A DNA stretch of 64,000 nt from Edaphochlamys debaryana (lineage: Eukaryota; Chlorophyta; Chlorophyceae; Chlamydomonadales). Shown here piece after piece: positions 39,501 to 49,547 of this stretch. Position 1 is the stretch's first letter, and each line of letters starts with the position of its first letter. The position numbers and the translations under genes are program-made. Location of the stretch: the NCBI GenBank assembly GCA_016858145.1, contig JAEHOE010000075.1, forward strand, positions 186,001 to 250,000, in the 5' to 3' direction. The notes beneath the pieces were generated by a model that had not been told where the DNA came from, made no database searches, and saw only the letters and a list, made by a program, of their open reading frames with translations.

Positions 39501-42500
39501 CTTTGCATGACACAGGTTTTGGTCGCCCGGGCAGCATAGCATCACCGGATAACCATTGTCCTAACACAGCCGCCGCCTGCGTCCTGACTCGCTGACCATG
39601 TTGAGCAGCGGCGCTAGGATGCTGGTCAGCACGCGGCATGTCCGCAGCGCGAGGCACCAGGGCCCAGCAGTGCTTCCACGACAGCGACGCATAGTGTGCA
39701 AGTTCAAGGATGACGACAACGCTCGCATCACAGAACTTGAGGCTCGGCTCGCGGCCATGGAGTCGGAGGTCGCGGATTTCGCTGCCGAGAACGCTGCGAT
39801 GGAAGCCGAGCTGGCAGAGCTGGAGGCCAAGTATGCGGCCGTGGAGGCGGCGCTGGAGGCCGAGAACGCAATTCGGGCAAGTGCGCGGGTCGCCGGTATG
39901 TGCATAAGCGCAAGATCTCCTCCAGGTTAGGGCATGCCGCACTGCTCCCACCCTTCTCCCCACGCAGCGCACGCAGCTGGCGACGCTCGCCGTGGACCGC
40001 ATCCTCTTCACCGCCGCGACCGTGGCCGAGGCCGCAACTGCCGGCAGCAGCTGCACCCTCGACAGTGCCCCGTCCCCCCTCCGCCCCTCCTCAAGCTCCC
40101 ACAGCTCCTTCCTCACCCCGGCCCCCACGCCCATCCCCACATCCTCCCCGCAACCCTCACCCTCCCCGCCCGACGGCCCCGAACCAGACCCCGTGGCGGC
40201 CCTGGCGGAGGTCCTGGGCCTGGACGACGCCGAGCGCCTGGCGGAGGACCTGGCCCGGCTGGCAAAGCTGCGGTCGGGCCTGGTGCGGCGGCTGCTGGGG
40301 GGCGCCGCGCGGCCCCCCCCGCCCTGCCCCCGGGAGCTGGACCTAGCGGTGGCGCAGCAGCAGGTGCGGTGCGTGCGGTGCGGACGTGCGCGCAGGGGTG
40401 TGCAAGACGCTGGCTGAGGCTAGAGCTCTAGGGGGCGCGCGGGGCACCCACCTCCTTTCATCCTCCTCCCGCCCCGCCCGGCCCCGCCCCCGCCGCAGCC
40501 GCTGCTGGACACGGTGCGGCGCTTCGGCCCCTCCCCCCTGGCCCCCCCTGGCCGTGGACCTGCTGGCGGCCTACCCCGCCATCAAGCGCCGCTTCCCGGG
40601 GCGCTTCCGGGGCGGTCCGGAGAGCGGTGAGAGCGAGGAGAGCGGGGAGGACTGAAGCTGCGGGGCTCTGACGCCCCGTGTGTGGCACGGGCACTTGTTC
40701 ATCGTAGCCTACACAACTTGTGGGTCTGGTTTGGGACTGACGTTGCTTTCATTTATTGTAACGACTTCATCCCGATGTCGTATCCTATTGCTTCTGCCCG
40801 CTGAAAGTGAGGGGGCACCACACTCGGAATGACCGCACAGTACTTGAGCTTTTGCCTCTGCAAGATGGGGGCACTACACTTCGGTTGATCTCGTTGAACT
40901 TAAGCGCAGCGCTCTTTGAACTTAATTTCATGCTGTTGGCTTTCATGTAGCAATTGCCCACTGTAGCGCAGAGGTGTTCGTTTGTCACTGGGGCTGCGAG
41001 GCCCGGCCGTAGGCTGTTGAACACTTTCTTGTTGCACCCGTAGAGGTGCAGTGCCCCAGCGTTGTTGGGGTGGCACCGGTGGTGTCGAGGCACTTGATGG
41101 GCGGCCGAATGGGACCACACAGCCGCCGTAGCACTAGGTGGCGAGGGCCCGCAGCCCCTTCAATGTGATGACCGCCACCCTGCCCCGGAGTCCCATCCAC
41201 CCCGTCTCGGCCCGCACCGTCACTCACCCCACACGGCTCCCCAGCAGCGACAGCACAGCCCCGTCTCCTTCTTGTGCCGCATGCTGCGGCTCCCCTCCGA
41301 GCTGCCGCCAGCGCCCGGTGAGCCCGGGTACCGCACGGAGCCGTACCCGTCATCACGGGAGGGGTGCTCCGCGTCCTGGAAAGGGGTGTGGGGCACGCGA
41401 GGATTATGCCCGGCCCTGTGACCCCGCAACTCAGGAACCACCAACAACCAAGCAACTGGCTGCCCTGGGGTACTTGTGAACCCAGCCTGACCCCGTAAAC
41501 AGCTTGCCCCGTAGTCTCACGCCGCCTCCTTCCCATTCCCAAAAGCGGGCTGCCCCTCACCCCGCCAACCCGCATCCCCGTCTCACCGGGTCGGCCCGGT
41601 ACACCCAGTCCCGAATCCGCGCCTTGCGACCCATGGGCGTGCCCGACTCCGACCCAGATCGGGAGCCGGCAGCGCCCGTGGCGGACGCAGTCCGGCCCGC
41701 GGCCGGCACCGCCGGCGGCGGAGCGATCCGCACCGGCGGCGGCGTCGCCAGCTTCGGCGGCGCGCCGCCGCCAGAGGTGCTGGTCCTGGCGGCAGCAGCC
41801 GTGGCGGCGATGGAGGCGGCGGAGCGGGGCTCGGTGGCCTGGGGCCGCAGCCTGCTGGGGCTCGTGGGCACGGCACCGATGGCGGGGCCGGGCCGGGCGG
41901 GGGAGGGCGGGGCGCCTGCCGCGGACGCTGCTGGCCCTGACGCTGCGCCCTTGCCGCCTCCGGCTGCTGCTGCAGTGGCGGGATGGATGGTGGCCGTTGC
42001 CGTGGCGGTGGCGGTTGCAGGTCGGCTGGGAGCGGCGGGGGCTGCGGGCTTGGCAGCTGGCACGGCAGGAGCCGCCGGGCCGGGTGCTGCCCGGGGCATG
42101 GAGCCCAGCGGGGCCAGCCGCGGCGGCCGGGCCATGCTGCCCGCCTTGTTCAGGGCAGGCGAGGGCGGCGCTGAGCTCGCGGTCCGTGCAGACGTGGCGG
42201 AGCCGGCCGAGGCCGCGGCAGGCTTTGCGACCGCCGCGGGCGCGGGAGGCCGCGTGCCTGCCGGGGATGCCGGGGCTCCGGCCTTCGGCTTGGCGGCAGC
42301 AGGCGAAGGAGGCGCCGCGGTGGACGCAGCTGCAGCCTTAGCTCCTGCTGCTGAGGGACTCAGCGGTGGCAGCTTCTTCGCCGGCGAGGCGGGTGCTGAG
42401 CTGGGAGGACTTGCCGCTGTCCCCGGCCGAGACCCGGCAGCGGGCGCGGGCTTTGACCCTGCCGCTGCCCCTCCGGACGAGCTGGCGGCATTCCTCTTAG

Positions 42501-42543
42501 CAGAGGCCGCCCGCGAGGCAGGGGACACCTGGTTCTTATTCAT
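25013..42543 (-). CDS. giant multi-exon membrane protein: XK-related-like segments plus ankyrin repeats (gene E)
   Basis: Predicted at roughly 2,500 residues by rough count. The start is ATG of MNKNQVSPASRAASAKRN; the longer frame begins with TTG. An Ala/Pro/Ser-rich tail ends in RKARIRDWVYRADP. A Cys/Trp cluster (CCRCWGAVW joined to CICWPFVRC) suggests a lipidated or membrane-edge site. Hydrophobic segments follow (KACLALLAGGFYWAG, ALMLFFIFFQ, YVIMWVSVCGYVTDVFFF, AFDIAMCFQAVAALWVV). A single exon of about 2 kb (35697-37668) encodes a low-complexity loop. Two more membrane segments include RVVVECVFESLPQSVIQLVI and IVLSFIMSILGLVKNAYEV, whose Glu...Pro-Gln pattern resembles XK-related lipid scramblases. 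From about 33.9 kb to 26.1 kb about 20 ankyrin-like repeats occur (for example ADPNLRSGMGEAALHL, DGDTPLHLAARHLGVQ). The C-terminus is FDFPRRAENPTLPRGWVLAGK-like, stop at 25013. The N-terminal exons (above 41228) are joined on matching phase; they could be a separate gene. Confidence 0.72.
28034..28219. repeat. 7-bp minisatellite (GCAGCAY)n
   Basis: About 26 copies of gcagcac/gcagcat in irregular alternation. It sits in a gene E intron between the exons ending ATIITLLADT and starting GADLSSPCPS. All frames are open because the unit lacks stops, but no exon is predicted. Confidence 0.95.
31491..31593. repeat. (ACCCC)n microsatellite
   Basis: About 20 near-perfect copies of a 5-bp unit in a gene E intron, ending close to the exon for the repeat TCLHYAVLRVNEAIIGQLL. 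The GGGGT strand is G-run rich and is the transcribed RNA strand of E. Confidence 0.95.
33398..33511. repeat. (GT)n dinucleotide microsatellite
   Basis: A main tract at 33441-33511 (about 35 repeats) and a shorter tract at 33398-33415 lie in a gene E intron. On the E transcript this reads (AC)n. The intron lies upstream of the exon starting GWDVDRRDELPKARERTPAH. Confidence 0.95.
34132..34215. repeat. palindromic TAC/GTA repeat cluster
   Basis: A perfect inverted repeat with 10-bp arms and a 2-bp centre spans 34132-34153 (agtaccacgg-ca-ccgtggtact). It is followed by several diverged copies of ggtactac/tactaccg up to about 34215. It lies in the gene E intron before the exon GLGILVSPIARHRLLD. 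Its base composition differs from the flanks. It may be a small mobile-element remnant or a structured RNA. Confidence 0.75.
39598..40655 (+). CDS. coiled-coil protein nested antisense in a gene E intron (gene N)
   Basis: Function not recognised. Exon 1 is 39598-39876, starting MLSSGARMLVSTRHVRSARH, possibly an organelle-targeting leader. It encodes a strong coiled coil (ITELEARLAAMESEVADFAA and onward). Exon 2 is 39968-40363 with an acidic/Pro-rich linker and LAEVLGLDDAERLAEDLARL. Exon 3 starts at 40499 (PLLDTVRRFGPSPLAP). The first intron uses a GC-AG boundary (gcaagt donor at 39877). In exon 3 the frame from the splice ends early (near 40625). A shift of one base in the seven-C run near 40545 would instead give AVDLLAAYPAIKRRFPGRF and the stop at 40653-40655. 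A TGTAA at 40757 supports a real plus-strand transcript. The gene lies wholly inside the predicted 1.8-kb intron (41227-39439) of E. Confidence 0.62.
40757..40761 (+). terminator. TGTAA polyadenylation signal of gene N
   Basis: TGTAA about 100 nt after the N stop codon, in the correct orientation. Confidence 0.45.
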
Positions 42544-43267
42544 GCTCGTGGGTGCTGCTCCCAAGTTCGGGCCAGGCCACGCAGACGAGGAAACATGGCC
42601 TCTGAAATTGGAGGAGTCACGGCGACACCATACACCCTCAGGCGCTGTTTATCCAGCGTGTGTGCATCAGAGTTCATATGGCACGCGACTACCCTCTGGT
42701 GTTCGATATCAGGCATGCGCTGCGACCTTCGCGCGAGCTACTTCGAAGAAGCCTTGCACAGTGTTCGCTGGACACCTATGTTGCAAGCACAGTCGTTTTA
42801 GTCGCGAACCCGACAGGATACAAAAGGCCGCGAAAAAGTTCATCAGCCGATGCAAGTACAGCCTCGGCTGCAGCAACGAGGCTGCAGTCCGGCACATGAT
42901 ACGTACTGAGACGGAAGGACGGAACGCTAGGAGGCATGGACTTCGAGGCGGAGTGATCGAGCTCCCCCTGGGGGGCGGAGGGGGTTTGGGCGCGGGCACG
43001 GTGCACGGCACGGCACGGCGGGGCCCGCGCTAAGTCCCTTAGGGAACGCCTGGGGTCGGGGGAAGCTTGTCTGCCCGCTGGCCGCAACCCTGTAACGCGT
43101 CATTCCTAAGTGGACCGAGCAATGCTGTCTTGCACAAAAGCCTGAGCCTCTCGCAGATCTCGCCCTCATCATTCAACCTGGCCGCCCCAAACCCTCACTT
43201 CTCGCCTCCATCACCACTCGCCATCACCCCTCGCCCTCTGCGCAACACCGGCAGCACCTCAACCGGC
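42544..43267. other. upstream region of E and 3' flank of G
   Basis: About 720 bp with no supported gene. E begins leftward at 42543 and G ends at 43268, both on the minus strand, so this interval holds the promoter of E and the 3' UTR of G. Long plus-strand frames across 41504-43033 are antisense shadows of the Ala/Pro-rich E exon. Confidence 0.5.
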
Positions 43268-46200
43268 CTAGCCATAAGCCCCCAGCAACTCTGCCATGGT
43301 TGTGTTGCCTTTCTCCAAGGCCAGCATCCCCGCGGTCTTGCCATTCTGCGGAACGGGTGGGTGTCGTGGAGGACGAAAGGTTGAGGTCGGCCTCGCCCCA
43401 CCCCGTTGCCAGGGTCTCATCGTGGGGGCAACAAGCTCTGAGCCGGGCTGCCACCCACCCCTATGCCCGCCCTGCCCGAAGGCCCGCACGAGTCAGTGCC
43501 CTGCGCCCACCTTGTCCCGGGCCGCCGAGTCCACCCCCGCCTTGAGCAGCGCCCGCACTGCGTCCATCGACCCCTGGTAGGCGGCAGTCAGGAAGGGGGT
43601 GCGGCCGTCCTGCCGCACACGGGAAGACAGGCAGATGTCATCAGTCAGGTGCCTAAGACGCACCCCCGCACGAGCCCCTCGACGCACCTCGCCCGCTGCC
43701 TCCCGGTTCGCGCCCGCCTCCAGTAGGGCCAGGGCCGCCTCCGTGCGCCCCGACCGCAGCGCCGCCACCAGGGGCGTGGCGCCGTCCTGTGGGTGCCGGG
43801 GGTACGGGGAAGGCACGGTGCCCAGAGACACGGTTCAGCGCTTGGTGTAAGCGAGGGCGTCGGGCATCAACACAAGAGGGGAGGGACGATAAGCTATCGC
43901 GCACGGTCCAGAGGTTCAGGGCACTAGGTGCACGGCCAGCGCTCAAGCTCTGAAGTAGCCTGGCCGCAGTGCATCCCCCCCCCCAGCTCCCCCCCCGCGC
44001 TATACACGCTGCTCACCGCTGTGGTTGCCTCGATGTCGGCCTTTGCCCCCAGCAGCGCCCTGACCACCGCCTTGCGCCCCCCCTGGGCGGCCAGGTGGAG
44101 GGGGCTGGCGCCGTCCTGCCATGGGCGTGGGGCAAAGGGCGGGGCCGGTAGCAGGTACGGCGTCACGACATACAAAGGGCTGCGGGGGCAGTACGGCAAG
44201 GCCCGAATCTTCTGAACCCGTACACGTGAGGCCAGTGCGGCGTACCCAGGTGAAAATCATCCCCTCAGCACAGAGTCCCCCTTTTGGCCCAGCACCTGTC
44301 AGGCGTTCGCTCACCACCTTTCGAGCCCCAACACTGGCCCCTGCCTCCAAAAGCGCTGTGACCGCCGCAGCGTGGCCCTGGTGTGCGGCCAGCCCGAGCG
44401 GCGTGGCGCCCTCCTGCATGCGACAAGAATAGGCCGCGTTAGTTAGTTAGTTGTGGAACGCAGCTGGTACGGGGCCGGTCCGTTAGGGCAAGCTGATGGG
44501 GAGGTAGCGCATAGGCAGGGTTTCACAGCGCTGGCCGCCTGCCGTTGCCAACGGAGGCCGAGTGACTCACCTTGTCCACCGCGTCCAGCTCGGCACCCGC
44601 CTCCAGCAGCACCCGTAGCGCCTTGAAGTGGCCGCACCGGGCGGCCGCGTGGAGCGGCGTGGAGCCATCCTGAGCACGAGGGCACAGAGACGGGTAGTAG
44701 CAGCTGTTATAATCCGCCCACAGGCAACACAGCCCCGCCCTCGGCCCGAAGCAAAGCCACTCGTCCCCACCGTCTTGCGGGCCTGCGCCAGGGAGCTGTC
44801 GGCCGCCACCAGGGCCACCACGGCCTCCGTGTGGCCGCTCTCGACCGCGACGTGGAGGGGCGTGGCACCGCCCTGCGCGGACCGGGTTGCATGGAGGATG
44901 GGAGAGAGGCCGCGGGCCAAGCGCGGCTGTCAAAACAGATAGACATGCACGAGGGAGGGGTTTGCTGCTCGGGTCAGTGGCAAAACCCTGTCAGGCGCCC
45001 CCTCACCTTCTTGCGGGCCAGGCGGTCGGCGCCCGCCTCGAGCAGCACCCGCATGACCTCGGTGCGGCCGTGCTGGGCGGCCACGTGCAGGGGCGTGCTG
45101 CCGTCCTGCGGGCCGAGAGAAATGCGGGGCGGGCCGGGGTTTAGGGAGTGGAGCAAGTGCTGTGTGGCACCTAGGAAAGGGCCCATGTAGAGGAGAGCAT
45201 CCCTAATCTGACACCAGGATAAAGGCCAATCCCCACGCACCGGAGTGGCCGCGGTGGTTGGGATGCCCGCCGCCAGCAGGGCCGCGACCACCTCCGCGTG
45301 GCCGTGCTGTGCCGCCACAAGCATAGTCACGGAGGCGCCCTGGAGGGGTGCGAGAAGGTGTGGAATGTGGCGGGGGCAGAGTGGACGGCGGGGGCGGGGC
45401 TGGCTCAGGATCTGACGGTCAACAACTGACCTGGCTCCGGGTGCAGCCATGCGACCGGGCAGGGGCAGGGAGGATGGGGTGACTGGCGCTGTCCCCCTAC
45501 CCCGCGCCCCGTCGCACGTCGTGCATGTGCGTGTGCGGCCTGGCGGGGCCAGGGCCGGCCGCGGCCAGGCTGCAGGGCCTGCTCCGCCCCCAATCCAGTC
45601 TGTTGACACATTACCTGTTCCCACTGGGTCTTCGGCACGAGGGTCAGCAAGACGCGCACCGCATCCACGTGGCCCGCCCGGACGGCCAGCGACAGGGGCG
45701 TGGCCCCGCCCTGGGAGGCAGGGGCAGCAGCAAGGATGCATCACACGCACGTACGGCCACATGATCTGCGCGGCACCGCTGGTTGCCAGGTGCTCGCTGC
45801 CGCACGGTCGCAAAGGTGGCTCGCAGATTGCGGCCAAGCATAACTTCGAGTGCAGCTTCACGCGTTTACGTCCGCCCTCGGGCGGCACGGGTGCCGATTA
45901 GGCACCGCACCGCACCGCTTCCTTGCCCACGCACCGACGTCTTCACGTCGGTTTTGGCGCCAATGCACACAAGCGTCTGAACCATCTCAGTGCGACCGTG
46001 CGCGGAGGCGTAGTGCAGGGCCGTATAGCCATCCTTCGAGGGGATGAGAGGCACATCGAGAGGGACAAACGTGGGGCAGGGGCGTGGGCAGGGGCCTCCC
46101 GGGGGAGCGTTGGCAGGGGTCTCCGGGTCGGGCCTGAGCGCCGGCCGGTGCAGGCAGGTGCAGTGTCACCCCGCCGCATGCAGGCGCATGGCGGCCTACC

Positions 46201-47907
46201 TTATCCGCGGCGTCCTTGTTTGCCTTGTGCTTGATAAGGGCCTCGAGCACGTGGTGATGCCCGTACCGCGCGGCAATTATCCAGGCCGTTGCGCCGTCCT
46301 ACGGGGAAAAGCGACAACAGAGCGCAGGTATGCAGATGTCTTTAGCCCGGGCGCAAGGCGAACCTTGCTCGCCCCCAACCCCCCACACACAGGATGCACA
46401 CTGTCAGTCATAGCTATCGTCACCCTGACCTGGAGAGCACCAGGGCAGCCTCGCAGCTCTCGGGTGCGCCGGGTTGGCCGGGAACGTAGGGCCCTATTTA
46501 ATTACAATACAGGCAGCCCTTTCTCCCGACCAAGCAAGGCCAAGACCTTCGGTCCCACAGCGCCCACCCAACCATCCCTTGCCCCCAGCACCCCACTAGA
46601 GAAGCCCTGAAGACTAGCCGGTGCCCCTGCCCAGCACCGCCACTCACCAGGCTCGCCTCCTTGTTTGCCCTGGCTTCAAGCAGCGCCAGAGCCACGCGCC
46701 AATGCCCCGCCTGAGCTGCCACCAGCAACGGAGTTCCACAATTCTGCAGAAAGCGGACGCATGGAGCAGCCGGCGGGGCAGCGTCAGGTTGTTCCATGCA
46801 CGGCACGATACACAGGGCTAGGGGCAACAAACGCGTGCGTGCGTGCAAGGACCTGCCGAACTTGCGCACTGACGCCCGGCAGGCCCAGGCAGGCCCAGCC
46901 CCGGACACCCCGGGCCCAAAGCGACACGCCCGCCCGCACCTTCATGACGGCCTCCGTGCTGGCCCCCGCCTTAAGCAGTATGTAGGCCGCCTCGGCTTGG
47001 CCGTGCAGGGCGGCGGCGTGGAGCGGTGTGGCGCCGTTCTGTGTGTACGGGTGTGTGTATGGGTGGGTGGGTGGGTGGGTGGGTGGGTGGGTGGGTGGGT
47101 GGGTGGGTGGGTGGGTGGGTGGGTGGGTGGGTGGGTGGGTGGGTGGGTGGGTGGGTGGGTGGGTGACGGTTTAGCAAGGGGTGGTGGTGAGAGAGAAGGC
47201 GCGGCCCTGGCCAGCGGGGCGCTGCCCTCGCGCGATGCATGGCACTGCAAGCGGCTACACCCCCTCGAGTAGTGGAGGCTGGAGGGTCGCAGTGTGCGGC
47301 TGGGGTTCACAGCACTTGACGGCTGGGACTGCCCGCTTTGTCTGCCAGACCCGGCTGACCTCCCGGGCGGCTTTGGGGTCGGCGCCCTTCTCCAGCAGCC
47401 GCAGGAGCTCCGCGGTGCGGCCCTCCCTCGCGGCGAAGTACAGGTCTGTGACGTGGACCTGTTGGTGAGCAGGCAGAGCGGGCGGTTGCGGGCAGCAGCA
47501 GCACCGCAACACTGAGGCCCGCTGGGGGAGTGATGCTAGGCAGCCGCTTGCGGGCCACAACGGATTGGGCTACCCTGTCGTCCACGCGGCGGCCTGGCCA
47601 TTGGACCCCACTCCTCCAGTCCCCCGCACCCAGCGCCCGAACCGAGCTGGTACCCCCACACCTCCTGCTTGCGGGTGGAGGCCTTGGCCGGGGCCCCGCC
47701 CACACGGCCCAGCAGCGACCTCAGGCGGCTGAGGAGCGAGGGCTTCTGTACCCGACCCCGACCCCCGACGCCAGTGTCAGCGCAGGGCGCTGGAGTGCAA
47801 GGCAGCTCCGCCCCGGTTGCCGCGCCGTCTTGCACCGGCAGCGGCGCATAGTCCGTCTCGGGGCCGCCATACGCTGGCCGCGTGGCGTCCCCAGTTGGCT
47901 TGGCCAT
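43268..47907 (-). CDS. ankyrin-repeat protein with one repeat per exon (gene G)
   Basis: Protein-interaction scaffold of about 15 ankyrin repeats, partners unknown. Exon 1 (47907-47662, 82 aa, MAKPTGDATRPAYGGPETDY) is a basic, Ser/Leu-containing N-terminus without a signal peptide. After it, nearly every exon is about 99 nt and encodes one 33-residue ankyrin unit: 47458-47360 (DLYFAAREGRTAELLRLLEK) and about 47039-46941, 46746-46648, 46298-46200, 46034-45936, 45711-45613, 45340-45240, 45104-45006, 44874-44773, 44669-44571, 44414-44316, 44117-44019, 43787-43689 and 43610-43512. The last exon ends NTTMAELLGAYG, stop at 43268. Consensus DGxTPLHxAAxxGHxxxVxxLLxAGA is visible in most. The regular exon length and phase point to growth by tandem exon duplication. 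Edges of individual repeats are accurate to a few bases. Confidence 0.85.
47061..47164. repeat. (GGGT)n microsatellite
   Basis: About 26 perfect copies of a 4-bp unit in the first ankyrin intron of gene G. On the G transcript it reads (ACCC)n and lies just before the acceptor of the exon at about 47039, so it may serve as an extended pyrimidine tract. Confidence 0.95.
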
Positions 47908-49547
47908 GACAGCTGGCTGCTCGGCAAAGCGAGGGGGGCAGACCTCCCTTGCACTTTTCCCTCTTTATCAGCTCAGGGGTCTTGCAATCTGAGCTCCCGG
48001 CAGAGCTGCTTGTGGCACGAGCGTGGCCCGCCGCTGGGGTGTGTGCCAGGTCAGGCAGGCGTCCACAGGGATGTCCAGCATCTGGATGGCCGGAGCCTCG
48101 GATGGACCAGGAGCGACCGCAGGCCGGCTGGCGGGCTATCTATGCCAGGCCTTGCCATAGAGAGTGGTTCACTTGACGCGATCGCGTGCTAAGCTCGGCC
48201 GAATGGACCCCTTGATGCGAATGCGTGCTCGCTCGCGAGGCGGAACTAACACCTGTAAAGTAGGTTGGCGTCGTTCGTCGTTAAGCGGTGCCGCGACTCG
48301 TGCTACTTATGTTCGTGGCGGTTGGGCGGGAATGTCGAGCAAGCGGTAGGAAGGTGCTAGAGGCAGGGTTCGCGAGCAGCTACGACGTCACCAACTGCAG
48401 CAGTCTTAAACAATCGAGCAAGCCTTACTTGCGACTGGCACGAACCCCGACGTGTCCATCCCCGCCTGTCCCCGCGGCCCCCGGCGGAGGCAGGGACAAG
48501 CGGAGGTGTCGAGACAGACAGACGCATGCCTACGCACGAACTCGATGCATCTACCAGGGTGGGAACAAAGGTGGGGCATGCCCCATGTGGGGGCGCGGTT
48601 GGGCCGCGCGGCCGCCAGTCGGCTAGCTGCGGCTACGATACCTTCCATCCTTGAGCACTAGTGGCGTGGACAACAGCAGGAGCAAGAACAGGGCGACAGG
48701 GCGAGGGTGGTGTGCTTGACGTTGGGTCAGCAGAAGCTCCACAACCCCCCAAACTCCCCCAAATCAGGGCGACAGGGCCGCCGTTGAGGACAGAAGAGAA
48801 TCCCGAGGAAGTCCCCAGGAGAGAGGGTAAGCAGATTAGAGCGTTAGGATGGACCCAAGTTGGCGTGCTTGTTAGCCCTGGCGGACATACCACGACTACT
48901 GGGGCCCGCTACGCTACCCGCTGAGTCTCTGCACGCATCCCGTGAACGCGTGAAGTAAGGGCAGAGGGCTCAGGCAGTCAGTTTGGCACAAGAAGGGCTT
49001 TATTGCTTTTACAGTTTTCTCAGCCCAGCCGCCATCCCTTGAGGGCAGCCAGCACCAGTCAAACAGCCCGTGTAATCTGTCCATCATCCATCGTCGAAGT
49101 ACGCCCAACTACTATTTCCTGCACCATGTCCGACAACTCCCTGCCTCTCCGTCCTGGCCAGCACCGTGTCAAGTAGCCCTTTCTATTCTCCGTCCATCGT
49201 CTCAGTATGCCCACACGCTATTCATATCCAGCCTTGAGTCAGCAGGTGCAGTTGTTAGTTCTAGCATCCACCCCTCGCCTGGCCTAATTGTCCCTTCCTT
49301 GCCCAACTTCTTGGAACAGCAGTTAAGCGCATGCTGGGCCCGAGGGTCCATGCGCGTCCTACACGTGCCACGATTGGTCAGATAGTATCCCAAGAAAGGC
49401 ATGCCACTCAATCAATAGCAGAATATATTTTATACAGCGGGATGAATCCTGCGGAAGTACTTTGAGGGGTCAGAGCCACACGCAGCCAAACACACCGCTG
49501 GCGAACGTCCAGGTCACCGCAGGTGCGTGCCTCGGTCATCCTTCTAA
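47908..49547. other. intergenic region between G and I
   Basis: About 1.6 kb with no convincing gene. It carries the upstream region of G and the 3' flank of I, including TTACA at 49009-49013 (TGTAA on the minus strand) about 535 nt past the I stop codon. The 49000-49450 part is less GC-rich than its surroundings, as expected for a 3' UTR. Confidence 0.5.
49009..49013 (-). terminator. possible TGTAA polyadenylation signal of gene I
   Basis: Read as TGTAA on the minus strand, preceded nearby by an AATAAA-like word (tttatt on the plus strand). It lies about 535 nt downstream of the I stop codon. Confidence 0.35.

Noticed and set aside
41504..43033. 509-codon plus-strand open frame rich in Ala and Gly
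   Set aside because: It is the antisense shadow of the Ala/Pro/Ser-rich first exon of gene E; GC-rich code leaves the opposite strand open.
47061..47164. Telomere-like G-rich repeat
   Set aside because: The unit is GGGT, not the TTTAGGG or TTTTAGGG telomere type, and it lies inside an intron.
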